From Talaromyces rugulosus (taxonomy: Eukaryota > Ascomycota > Eurotiomycetes > Eurotiales > Trichocomaceae): a stretch of 64,000 nucleotides of DNA. The translations under genes were made by a program, and so were the position numbers. The notes beneath the pieces were generated by a model. The model had not been told where the DNA came from. It did no database searches and saw only the letters and a list, made by a program, of their open reading frames with translations. Of the stretch, positions 1 to 10,386 are shown in pieces. Every line of letters begins with the position of its first letter. Position 1 is the first letter of the stretch. The stretch spans positions 752,001-816,000 of the forward strand of contig NC_049564.1 in NCBI RefSeq assembly GCF_013368755.1, read 5' to 3'.

Positions 1-792
1 ACAACAACGCGCGACTCGGCCCCGCCACCCTCACCCGGCTCCAAAGAACAAGAGCGATCTCTATCCCCCGAAACTGCATTTCGCGAGTCCCTCTTCGACG
101 CCATGGCCGATGACGAGGGCGCCGCGTTTTGGGAATCTGTATACGGTCAACCAATACATACATACGCTGTCCCCAACAATGGCCCTGAAGGGGAACTAGA
201 GCGCATGACGGAGGACGAATACGCTGCGTATGTGCGCGCGCGAATGTGGGAGCGCTCGCACGAAGGGATCATGGCAGAGCGGGAGCGACAGAGACAAGAA
301 AAGGCCAAAGCAAAAAGGAATGCTGAATCTTCGCGTCACCGAGATCAAGAGCGTGTCCAGTTCGATCAGGCCATAGAGGAAAGTCTCCGTCGAGGTGAGG
401 CACGTCGTCGCGCAAAGTCGTGGAAAGCAGCGTGGGAGAAATATACGTCGAGTTGGGAGGAGCTCAATGCAGCAGCAATAGATGAACCCAGCAGTCGTTC
501 TCCAAACTTCCAGATTCGGAATAATATTCACTGGCCAGTGGCAAGCGGCAAACGGCGAGATATCAGCCGCGACGAGATCAAGCAGTTTTTATGGAATGCA
601 CCCGGTACTGCGGAATCAAAGCAGGGCGATCTGATGAGCACACTCAAGGCTGAGCGAGTCCGCTGGCATCCCGACAAAATGCTGCATCGTTATGGAAATC
701 TCGGGCTAAGCCAGGACAAGTCATTGATACAGAGCGTGACGGAGGTATTCCAGATCCTGGATCAGCTATGGACGGAGACAAAGACGTCTTAG
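1..792 (+). CDS. NFKBIL1-like (NF-kappa-B inhibitor-like 1) protein, 5' partial
   Basis: The frame is open from base 1, so the gene starts outside the window; the ATG at 103 is probably internal, because the residues before it (SPETAFRESLFDAM) read like the conserved lead-in. 263 residues are visible, ending TAG at 790-792. The protein is charged, with an Arg/Lys/Glu-rich helix (about residues 80-145) followed by a C-terminal segment with RVRWHPDKML, a J-domain-like motif typical of the fungal NFKBIL1-like family. Function in fungi is not established. It converges on the lectin gene. Identity comes from recalled family similarity only. Confidence 0.7.
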   Translation, partial: TTTRDSAPPPSPGSKEQERSLSPETAFRESLFDAMADDEGAAFWESVYGQPIHTYAVPNNGPEGELERMTEDEYAAYVRARMWERSHEGIMAERERQRQEKAKAKRNAESSRHRDQERVQFDQAIEESLRRGEARRRAKSWKAAWEKYTSSWEELNAAAIDEPSSRSPNFQIRNNIHWPVASGKRRDISRDEIKQFLWNAPGTAESKQGDLMSTLKAERVRWHPDKMLHRYGNLGLSQDKSLIQSVTEVFQILDQLWTETKTS

Positions 793-1141
793 ACATCTTA
801 GATTTATGTTTTATGTGATACCCAATACATTTTTTCTTCTTCTTTCTTCATCTTCAACTTTAATCGTAACCTCGATATATTTAAGTTTACTACTGTATCA
901 GACAAAATAAGCTTCACCACCATCACGCCTATGTGGCTTACCACTCATTCTTTTGCTAAAATCAAACGTCAATACATACATACAGCATCGAATGCCAATG
1001 AAACGCTGAAGAGCAGCATCGATAAAGAAACAGATAACCGAACAAAAAAACGAAATCACCTCAAAACAGCCGAAGAGAAATCCAGTACATGAGTTTCAGA
1101 CAAAAGCAATGAATTAAATGAAAAGAGAGACAGGTTGCCTT
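793..1141. other. convergent 3' intergenic region
   Basis: 349 bp between two converging stop codons. It is AT-rich with T- and A-runs suited to 3' UTRs and polyadenylation. No coding signal was seen. Confidence 0.6.
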
Positions 1142-2435
1142 CTAGAATCTGGACTGTCTCTTCTGGCTCCTATAAACCGTGTAACCGACATAAGAACCGA
1201 CAATTGCACCCACGAAGAGGAATGATTTGAAAAAGAACCACGTCCAGCTACCAGACTTCTTCTTCTTGGACGCCGAACGTCCACCGCGGCCACTGCCTTT
1301 TGAGCCGCGTCGGACGGGACCGTTGCCGGTGTGGTCATACAAGTTGTGGGTGTTGACCGAGATGATCTCGTGGCTGTCGGTCACTTCGCCGGTTTCACCG
1401 GAGAATCCGAGGTATGCGACGGAGGGGATGTTGAAGTTGGACTCGGGGGAAGTGAGCGAGAAACAGTTGATCCAGGCATTGTCCGACTTGTATTGAAGGT
1501 CGAGGTTAAGTGATTTGTCTTGGAAATAGGTCAACCGTGCCTTTGTCGGCACTGACGCATCGCGGATACCACGAGCCTATAGATTAAAAAGGTCAGCCGT
1601 TGCAATTGTAAGAAATCAATTTCAGTGACTATACCGAGCAGCCTGCCAGTTCATTGGCCTTGCCGTCATGGGCCTTGTCGTATGACGTTTGGCCATCACC
1701 CAACATAGCCATCACATATGGGAATGAGGTACCAGGTCTGTTGTTCTTGTAGGTGTCAAAAAAGATGCCGAGTCCTTCAAAGTTGTCCGTAGAGCCGAAG
1801 ACAGGGCCAGGCGTGGCACGTTGTTTGGTAAGCCAAAGCGCAAATCCGTCTCCATGCAGATGGCCTTCTCCATGGAGCTTAAACTCGACCTCGATCTATC
1901 GTTTGTCAGACTTTGAACACAGTGTCTCGATTTGGGAAAGGAAAAATCATTCACCTCCCAGTTCGTAGCAGTGAGAGGGACGCGCGAGAATATCCAGCCT
2001 TGCTGGGATTGTCGGTCCGCGGTGAGGCGCACGTATCTAACATCATGTTCAGCAACTAGTCGCAACAACAAAAATACTCCAAACACTCAGTGAGGACATA
2101 CTGGTCGGTGCGAATCACGGTGTCTCCTCCAAAATCCCACCATCGGCTGTGCATATCCGAGTCCAGGTAGGGCTGTATCCATGTACGACGTTAGTGAAAC
2201 CATTCCTTGAATCGACCGTTTCCAAAGGTGTGGAAATTCAATTGCGGGTTCGTACCGAGGTTAAGCTATGGGTTCGCAGCTATAAAGCAAGAGTCAGATT
2301 AGGCATTTCTTTTCCATGACGAATTGAACAACGTACCGGAAGCATCTTGATATCAGTGTCCTGCCACGTCGAGCTGGCGGCGCTCGCAGTAAGGGCCAGG
2401 CCCAGGACTGTCGAAGCTAATTGAGAGAACCACAT
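1142..2435 (-). CDS. L-type lectin cargo receptor (VIP36/Emp46-47-like), type I membrane protein
   Basis: Six exons: 2337-2435, 2256-2279, 2102-2172, 1955-2036, 1635-1895, 1142-1576; 323 aa. An N-terminal signal peptide (MWFSQLASTVLGLAL...) is followed by a legume-type lectin domain with hallmarks SRWWDFGGDT, GWIFSRVPLTATNWE, GDGFALWLT and LGIFFDTYKNN. A Ser/Gly/Lys-rich linker and one membrane segment (about 289-313) precede a short basic cytosolic tail ending QSRF. By family, such proteins cycle between ER and Golgi and carry glycoprotein cargo. Exon 2 is only 24 nt (8 residues). The tail lacks a clear KKXX signal but ends in Phe, which can serve ER exit. It diverges from tim13 across 573 bp. 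Confidence 0.85.
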
Positions 2436-3008
2436 GTTGAGCAGTGAATGAGCGTTGTCGTTGTGTGAAAGAGGGACCCAAGGGGAGGTGACAGGGCGAG
2501 GAAGACCAGAGGCGTGGTATATAATGAGTGTAGTAAAACTAGTTTAGAAGCAGGGAACAAGTCGCACGAGCAGATTCAACAAGTTGCGATGTGAGGGAGC
2601 GCGTAGAGGTCAAAAGAGAGAGAAACAATGTCACCGGGACATCTAACAGGACCCTAACATCAGCTGCAATTGAGCTCCCAGATTCGGTAGGGTGAGTATT
2701 GGGCGTGAGATTTCGTTGGAGGGGAAAGAACGGCGAGGACCGAAAGGTGGCTTCTAGATACTCTGGAAGCAAACCAGGCTGGTGTCGCTAACCAGTTCAG
2801 GGCGTAGTCTAGAGAGGATCATCAACAAGGTGGCCTAAACAGCGAGAGTCACGGGGCCCCACTGCTCCAGCCACAGGTCAAGCCACACCCGGCTTCAAGC
2901 TCTGCCGCTCATCTAAGATTAACTTGGTACCGTATTACTTCATCTATTGCTCTTCGCGCTCCATTACTTGAACTCTACTTCAACAACTATCACATCCACA
3001 CGATAACA
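2436..3008. promoter_or_regulatory. divergent promoter region, lectin / tim13
   Basis: 573 bp between divergent start codons. It must hold both promoters. No further gene is supported, and no canonical TATA box was assigned. Confidence 0.5.
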
Positions 3009-3395
3009 ATGTCTTTCTTCGGCTCCTCTTCCTCCACTCCCGCCGGCGCCGAGCCTGGCTCGACCGAGTTGAAGAATGCGCTCATGAAGCAAGTCCAAGC
3101 CGAGGCCGCCATGACCAACGCTCGCGCTCTCGTCAGCGTACGTCTTTCCCCCCCCTTCATATCCAAAAAAAAAAAGGTGATAGCTAACCTAACGATTTAA
3201 CAGAAAATCAACGAAAACTGTTTCGACCGCTGCATCACATCCCCCGGCTCCAGCCTCTCCTCCGGCGAAACGAGTTGTCTGTCTTCGTGCATGGAAAAGT
3301 ACATTAGCGTTTGGAACACCACCAGTCGAACCTATATCAACCGTGTGCAGCTTGAGACAAAGAACATGGGCGGTTCCGAGCCTCTCTTACAGTAG
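3009..3395 (+). CDS. tim13: mitochondrial inner-membrane translocase subunit Tim13
   Basis: Two exons, 3009-3137 and 3204-3395; 106 aa. It carries the twin CX3C motif of small Tim chaperones: C49-FDR-C53 and C68-LSS-C72. The stretch MEKYISVWNTTSRTY between the second motif and the C-terminus is characteristic of Tim13 rather than Tim8/9/10. By family, it pairs with Tim8 as a hexamer in the intermembrane space and escorts hydrophobic precursors to TIM22 or SAM. The intron begins GTACGT and has a poly-A stretch and an AACAG acceptor. The start follows an AACA context. Confidence 0.92.
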
Positions 3396-4179
3396 ACTTG
3401 AAGAGGAAAAAAAAAACAACAACATCAGCACGCATCGGGGGCAAGTTTTGGAAAAGAGGCCTCAATGTCCACAGGCTTGACATGTCTTGTATATCAAGTT
3501 GGCTATTGTATGAATAGATTGTATAACACGGGTGGTTAATAAAAAAAATCGAATAATACTTTTTTTGCCATTGAATTCTTCTTAGAGAACTTTTAGATCA
3601 ATTGATACGTCTTGACTAGATAAGAACATGTGCCATCCTATAGATGCGTGGTGAGGACTTGCAAGTCAAAGCAACCCTCCAGGGAACCGGACAAGACAGT
3701 GCCATTTAAGGGAAAAGGCAAACGATTAAGAAAAATGCTCGAATATACAAAAACACCCATAGGAAGAGGCAAGAATTCTGCCAGACCTCGAGCCCAAAAA
3801 AAAAGAAACAAAGCATAAAAACAAACTCCTGCCTCGATTCATCCTCACGAAATATAATCCATTTGAAAGTATAGTCTAGCCAGACATAATGCCGCGTTGA
3901 AAAGTAAATAGGCAGTCAATCTTCCAGAACACGAGAATAGTCACTCCCGAGAAGAACTCAAAAAAAAAGCAGATAAATAAAAATCAGATTCGCACACGTA
4001 TGGGCGTTCACTTTTATGACGTCGTCTTAAATGTCCCGCATTTCTGGTTCCAGCAGAAGATCGTGGACTTTAATTGTCTATTGTCAGTGGAGCCAGATAA
4101 TAAATCAACATCGAAGTCGTTTAGGCTTTCAACCATGTGGTCAGACTCGTCTCTCTGCAAGAAAGCATGAGCTGCCAGT
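3396..4179. other. convergent 3' intergenic region, tim13 / pkaC
   Basis: 784 bp between two converging stops, very A-rich with repeated A-runs. A 62-codon frame at 3630-3818 is Lys-rich and shows no family features. This is most simply the two 3' UTRs. Confidence 0.55.
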
Positions 4180-5747
4180 TTAGAAATCGGCGAAAAGGTT
4201 GTTGTATCTAAAGCGCGTTAGTTTAGAGGCAAATATCAGAAAAGCAACTGCGATTTAACATACGGATCTTCTCCATGAACTCCATACGCCTCATTCTCCT
4301 CGGGATACTTATCGAACTGGCTAGCGTCACCCTGGCCGGCTCTGACGGGAGGCACGTAAGGGGCATCAATGTCTTTCCTCAGAAGTCGGTCCCATGTGAC
4401 CTCTGCAAACCAAGGGTGGTTCTTGACATCCTCGGGTCCTCCGTGAAGATTGCCCAGGCGCTTTGTCAGGTCTGGTGTGATCAATTGCGACAACAGGTCG
4501 ACCGCATCTGGGTGCATGTAAGGAGGGAATTTGATCTTTCCGCGAAGAATGTTTTCGTAGATCTTGACGGGAGAACCGCTGTCCCAGAAAGGAGTGAAGC
4601 CGCAGAGCATTTCAAATATAAGAATTCCCAAGGACCACCTAGATACAGTCAGGGTCAGAGATGCTGTCCACTTGGTCTGTTCCCGAGGAGCTTACCAGTC
4701 TACCGATTTGTTGTATCCCTTGGAGGAGACGACCTCTGGAGCAAGATAGTCGGGTGTACCGCAGAGCGTCCATGTGATGTCAGGCACTTCCTTTGCGAAA
4801 CCGAAATCGGTAATCTTCAAGTGACCATGCCGATCCAGCAGCAGGTTCTCGGGTTTGAGATCACGGTAAATGATGTGTTGTGCATGCAAGTACTCCAGGG
4901 CTAACGTGACCTCTGCAGCGTAAAATTTTGCAACGGGGTTGGGGAATCTCTATTATGGGGTCAGCATGCATGAAAATGCGGGGGGGACATAAAAATATGG
5001 ACGTACTTGCGACTTGCGAAGCAGGCTGAACAACTCCCCTCCTTCGACAAAGTCCATGACCATGTACAAATTCTTCGAGTCCTGAAAGGTCCCCCACAGG
5101 GTGATGAGAAACGGGTGCTTAACCCTTTGCAGCATCCTCCTCTCGTCATTTGTGTGTTCGACCTGCTTCATCTTCACGACCTGCGCCTTCTTCAGCACCT
5201 TGATGGCATAGAAGCGGTGGTTATGCTTGGACTGGACCAAGTGCACTCGACCAAAACTGCCTGTGCCCAGCGTGCGTTGCAGCGCAAAATCTTCTAGGGA
5301 GTATTTTCCCTTTGTCTGGCGTGGCTGTGCTCTTGCAGCCTGGAATTGTTGGGCCTGCGCGGCAGCTGCATCCTGGCCATGCTGCTGTTGTTGCGGCGGG
5401 TTGATGATGCTGTTTATACTGCCTATACCTTGCGTATACTGCTGTTGTTGCTGTGTAGATGCGGCCGGGGCGGAGCTGTGGGCCGAGGGAGCTGTTGAGG
5501 TCATCGGAGTGTCGGAGGGAGTTCCTCTGTTCGTACTCAGTGAAGATTCGGTTTTGTCGCTCGAGTCCTTTTTTCCGGACTGGCGGCGATGCTTTTCAGC
5601 GTCCGAGGAAGAGGCTTTTTTCTTCTTCTGGTCGGATGATGCGGTGGTGGTGGCAGAAGCTTCGGCACCCGTTGGTGAGGAGGGCGCTTCCCTCGAGCTG
5701 ATCGAATGTGTCTTTTTCTTCTTCAACAGTCCTCCAAATGTCGGCAT
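4180..5747 (-). CDS. pkaC: cAMP-dependent protein kinase catalytic subunit
   Basis: Four exons: 5007-5747, 4696-4949, 4264-4638, 4180-4207; 465 aa. The AGC-kinase core starts at about residue 154: glycine loop GTGSFG (161-166), lysine in AIK (K183), YRDLKPEN (D277), DFG (D295), activation-loop [14 protein letters not shown] (T308), and the C-terminal hydrophobic motif FADF as the very last residues. Before it lies a 150-residue low-complexity extension with Lys runs, Ser/Thr and Gln runs, as in Aspergillus PkaC. By family, it is released from the regulatory subunit by cAMP and controls growth, germination and carbon sensing. The last exon encodes only about 9 residues but supplies FADF. Transcription starts into a 1.4 kb upstream gap, suggesting a long leader. 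Confidence 0.93.
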
Positions 5748-6526
5748 GAGATGGACGCAGGGAGGCTTTTCTTTTCCAGACTGCGAACAGGTCTGGAAAA
5801 AAAAAAGAAAAAGGAGCGGAGAATAAACAAGTCAATTGAGGGACAAGACTCCGACTGCCCGACGACGACTTGGGCGGATTTGGAGGAGCAGAGAGCAGAG
5901 AGCGGGGATACGCAATTTGCTGCGACAGCAATAGCAGTAGTAATAGTAGCAGCAGCCGGGGTTATTATCAACTAGTTCGTTGGTTAGTCTCGTTTTGCTC
6001 GATCGATAACTAGTGAGCAGGCTGGACAGGGTTGTGTGGACAAGTAACAAGCCCGCAATTGGCGGCTCTGCTGGACAGTCGCAGGTCGATCGGGGGAGGG
6101 GAGAGAAGGCAGTAGTAGGACTAAGTGCGAATGAAGAATGCGTGTCGAGAGTCACGATGCAGGAGAGTCAGTTGGGTTAGAACTTGAGCTGGCTGTGGTT
6201 GGGACTTGGGAGGAGTCAGAGAGAGTTCATTCGCTGACGTACGGCACGGATGAAGCCAGCCAGAAGCGGGGTTGCTGGCGGGTCGCTCGGAGCGTGATAG
6301 TTAGCTATACTCTGGAGTCATACACAGATATCATGACCATGTCTGCTTGCGGCCAGCGGGGGCGTAGCTATCTGCTTCTAACTATCTAACTACTGTCGAT
6401 AGAGCATGTCTGCTGTCGCGTCAAAGAACGATGACTCGTTTCATCAGAACAATCAACCATACATCAATAATTATTGCTGTCAACTATGCTTGCCTCTGTT
6501 CTTGGCCAATTCATATCCAAGCTAGT

Positions 6527-6544
6527 ATTATTATTATTATTATT
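6527..6544. repeat. ATT trinucleotide microsatellite
   Basis: About six ATT units in the pkaC upstream region. Confidence 0.85.
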
Positions 6545-6723
6545 GACCATGCTGTTAGCCCCCAAGAGCACGCACAAAAACGTACGTCAACTCCGTGCTA
6601 GGCCGAGAAGATGATTTCAGGCCAGCCTCGCTCCAGGAACTAATGCTGCATATCAATCCACCAATGCAGCGGATCTTTGTCATTCTGACATACTCTCAAA
6701 CAGCAGACTCGAGGATCCTCATA

Positions 6724-6751
6724 AAAGAAAAATAAAAATAAAAATAAAAAA
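6724..6751. repeat. A-rich AAAAAT repeat
   Basis: Four to five imperfect AAAAAT units followed by a G-run. Confidence 0.8.
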
Positions 6752-7195
6752 GGGGGCCGCCGTAGTAGCATTATTATTTAATATTAAAATTGTTCTTTGT
6801 ATGCAGTCACCCAGTGTTTCGTCGGCAACCATGCGACCCCGGCCTGAGAGCTGGGGTCCGCCCCCAACAGTTATAGCCTCTAGGCTCTAGCATGTCATCA
6901 TTATTATTCTAGTACGTAGTAGTAAGGTATGGCTGGGCTAATTTTAGGGTACTACGTATTCTCATTGACCCCAGTCGGCACGTGGCATAGATCCAATCTT
7001 GATTTCATTCATCGTATTGCTCACCTAGTTTACTCAAGTACAAGCAGAAGTATACAAAGGAAGCCTAATTGCTAATGCCAAATATAAACTGTAGATGGTA
7101 AAAAAAACGCCAGTTCCCATTCCCTAGATAACCCATGCAAATATTCATCCAAAGTCGCCACGTTATAAAAAATATTGTAGAGCATTCATTGTTGA

Positions 7196-9877
7196 CTAGA
7201 CCCGGAAATGCTCCATGTTCTTCTTGATCTCTCCAACAATCTCAGCAGCTTCACTCTCGTTGCGAGCTTCAAAGTCATAGCGCTTCTGCTCGTGCGCATC
7301 GGTGCCCCGGAGTACTACGACGCGGAAGCTCTTGGGGTGTCGCCGGCTTACTTTGCTGCCGACAATGTCGTTGAAATTGATCGATCGCGTCTTGCCCGTG
7401 TTGTCAACCATCCCTTTTGCTGCGTCGCTGGGCATGATGTGCAGGTAGTCGTTGTCGAGGATAAGCACCTTTTGGTTCGACGCCGTGAAGGACATGGATT
7501 GCTTGCGGTACACGTAGTATCGCCGGTAGTAACCTCCCACCAAATCTTGTTTCTGTGGCTGCAAAAGCGGCTGGAGTGTCTGGTGGCCTCTCTTGCCTTT
7601 CTTTGCCGCCGCCAGAGTCGAATTGTCAATCTGAAGAGGCGCGTTGGGCGACGAGCTGCCAGGAGACCCTGCAAATGTCGCCCCCGCGCCAAATCGGCGA
7701 CGGACAACGTCTAGCTCGGTCACATTGCCTAGCACTTCCACTGTACGATCTAGGGGAGCAACGGTATTGGTTCCCTTCACCTTGAGTAAATAGTTGGCTT
7801 TGTCGAGCCCCCATCGCTTGCAGACCGAATCCAAGATCTCGGCAATATAGCTATCAGTGGCGGTGTTGACCGTTGTCGTCTGACTAGATGCTTCGATGTT
7901 GATGAATCGGACCTTCAGCGTCTTCTGGACACCCAGGCGAGGGGTGGCATGGTACGTCGGGACCGGCATATCAGCTGGAGTCAAAGTGTTATGATCCAAC
8001 GCCGACGAGAAAGGTTTTCCAAGGATAGGGTTAGGCCGTGGTGCTGCAGCACCGGCTCTCATCTGAGGAGGGATACTATTTGGAGGCTGCAAGGTTGAAC
8101 TGCCCTCGTTGTTGGATTCCGCAACAGGCTCTGGGTTGAACTTGGGGTAAAGACGACAGTTTTCTGCAAACTCCGCATCCGACGCCTCGACCAGTGCGAA
8201 TTCATCGTACTGTTTCCCCCTCATTCGGCCTCTGGTTCCGGCAGCGCGGTTGTTGTTCGATGTGAAATCCGCCAGCGGGAGATTTCGATTCAAGGCTGGG
8301 AAATCATAATCGACCTCGCCGTCTTCAACCATACGCAACGTCCATCGGTTCACGCTCAGGTTTTTGGGCTCGATGGATGGCTCGAGATCCTCCTTGAGAT
8401 ATCGCCATAGAGCCAACCCAATGGCCTCTGTGACCGTCACGGGTCGCGTTTGGTCCTGGTCTCGAGATTCTCGAAGGATCGGCATGTTGAACGGTTCCTC
8501 TGGGTCTTCGGAGAAAGGGGCGTAGATTTTGATACTCAGTGCATTGCTGGAATTGCTGGAATCCCCTCCCCACAGGGCTGCAAACCGCTCAACGGGGTTG
8601 CTGGGCACGACTTTGCGCGCATTCAGCTCTTTCGACAGTAAGCTAATTGGCTGTAAGGTGCTGATAGGGCGAGGAGGAGGTAATTCCTGTAAATCCGGTA
8701 ATGTGGTCTTGGATTTCTTGGGCGATGCGCCCTGGGAGCTCGTGTTGGGAAGCTTATGCATTATAGCAAGCGAGGAACCCAAAGTATTGTTGAGTTCAAC
8801 ATTACCAAGGAGTGATGCCGATCCAGCAGTAGCACCAAAATCCGACGACAAGGCCGAATCAACCGACCCAGCGACGGAATCGTCATCTTGGTCGTTAAGG
8901 CCCCCGGGGTGCAATCCGCTGTTCTCGTCATTCTCATCGTCGTCATCGTCGTCTTCCGGTTCCTCAATGAGCTGGTGTCGGGAAGAGAATTGGATCTGTC
9001 GTTTCTTAAAAAGAGCAGGATTGTCTCCTTCAGACAAGTCGCTGCTTGTGACGGTATCACCCCGCGGCCGCCCTTTTGTTGCCGTCTCGACTACTCCCAC
9101 CGAGCTTCGCCGGTATCCATTATTTGCAGACGGGTGACGTGCCGAGGGCGCAGCTGATTCCGGGCCTTCTCGATGATCATGGATAGGTAACGAACCCGAC
9201 CTATCTCGTACTGGCATTTTCGAGAACTTGATTTGCTGGGCCGCGCTAAAGAAACATGTCAACAACCAACCCAGAGGTACACGAGCGCAATATCATTTAG
9301 ACACTTACCGTCCCACGTCTCCCTCTTCGTCGCTGTCATCGCTCAAATCACTGCTATCTTCATCATCGCCCTCGCCTTGTCTCTGCATCGGACGATCCCG
9401 TCGTCTATTCTTGCGGGCACCTCGGCCATGATGTTTCGCCCCAAACACGTAGGTACTGCCACCACCCCCTCCCGTCACCATGCCGCCTTCATCTTCATCA
9501 CCGTCGTCGCCGACGCTGAGCCGGTCCTCCTCATTGGGATCTCCGTGGTTATGTCTGGCAAAGTGGTAGTATTCGGATGCGACTGTAGCAGTAGTGGGGA
9601 TGGGCGGCGAATAAGTCCGCTTGACGAGCGAGCCCTGTTCTTGCGTAGTAGGACTCGTAGTTGCAGCCAGCCAGCCAGCGGCGCGGAATCCGGGCGCATT
9701 GAGCACGGAGTCGTTGACGTTGATAAGGCGATCACCGATACCGTCTTTGATGGCCGAAAGATACGAAGTGCGTAGCTGCCAGATGGTGAAACTGAGAGAC
9801 TGTGCATTAGTCGATCATGTTTTGGTTTTGGACGATATGGGAGACCTTGCATACTCCTCATTCTGTAGAAGCGACAT
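7196..9877 (-). CDS. sin1: Sin1/Avo1-type TORC2 subunit
   Basis: Three exons: 9855-9877, 9309-9791, 7196-9245; 851 aa. The first exon encodes only MSLLQNED, and the spliced N-terminus MSLLQNEDFTIWQLRTSYL fits fungal Sin1. Acidic Ser/Asp-rich stretches (about 150-300) precede the CRIM domain (about 403-535, includes SIKIYAPF and the DYDFPALNR region), a Ras-binding-like fold (about 611-687) and a C-terminal PH domain (about 741-851, YYRRYYVYRKQSMSF). By family, CRIM presents substrates such as AGC kinases to TOR complex 2 and the PH domain binds membrane phosphoinositides. Its neighbour pkaC encodes an AGC kinase, but no functional link is implied. Confidence 0.9.
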
Positions 9878-10386
9878 CCTGAGTCACCTGCTCGCACCGA
9901 GGTCCTCCTCTCTAATTCCCACTAAATCCGTTGCGCGCACCACTGTTGTCCCAGTGCGTAGACTGTTCGTTATCTTTTCAGCCGATGGGTCTGCTGCTCA
10001 ACCACCGGGAGAGGACTCGCGCTCCGAATCAAGGCGGTAGAGACTCGGTTTAATGCTCGACTAGGGCCAGCCTAGGAAGAAATGGAAAGTGGGCATCGAG
10101 TGGCGCAAGACCAAAACCGCGATGAGACGACAAAAGAGCGTTATCAGCCAGGATACAGGGATGCTTGCAACATGTATCACGTCGAGCGGGAGGCTGAGCG
10201 GCGCACGGCCGAGGGCTCCACCCTGCGCTTGCCGCCGCGGGGGTCGGAGTAGTGTATGGCAGCAGTACTGCAAACTGAAATATACTATCAGTTACTATCT
10301 ACTATCTAAATACAATTAAACCATCAATTGATATCGTACCATACAAAACCCTCGGTGATATTGAAACATTGTAATTACACTCGCCC
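9878..10386. promoter_or_regulatory. sin1 promoter / rfc1 3' flank
   Basis: 509 bp between two minus-strand genes. It should contain the sin1 promoter and the rfc1 3' UTR. No gene seen. Confidence 0.5.

Larger units (their letters stand above)
5748..7195. other. long intergenic region, pkaC promoter and sin1 3' side
   Basis: 1,448 bp containing the upstream region of pkaC (both neighbours on minus). It holds an ATT microsatellite (about 6527-6544), an AAAAAT-type repeat (about 6724-6751) and a CACGTG at 6979-6984. Short frames such as 6138-6389 have no family features. Confidence 0.55.

Noticed and set aside
3630..3818. 62-codon plus-strand frame after tim13
   Set aside because: Lys/Arg-rich translation of an A-rich 3' region, with no family features or splice support.
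6138..6389. 83-codon frame in the pkaC upstream region
   Set aside because: Low-complexity composition, no partner exons; fits promoter or leader sequence.
8529..9137. 202-codon frame opposite sin1
   Set aside because: Shadow of the sin1 coding strand; Ser-rich mirror of its acidic repeats.
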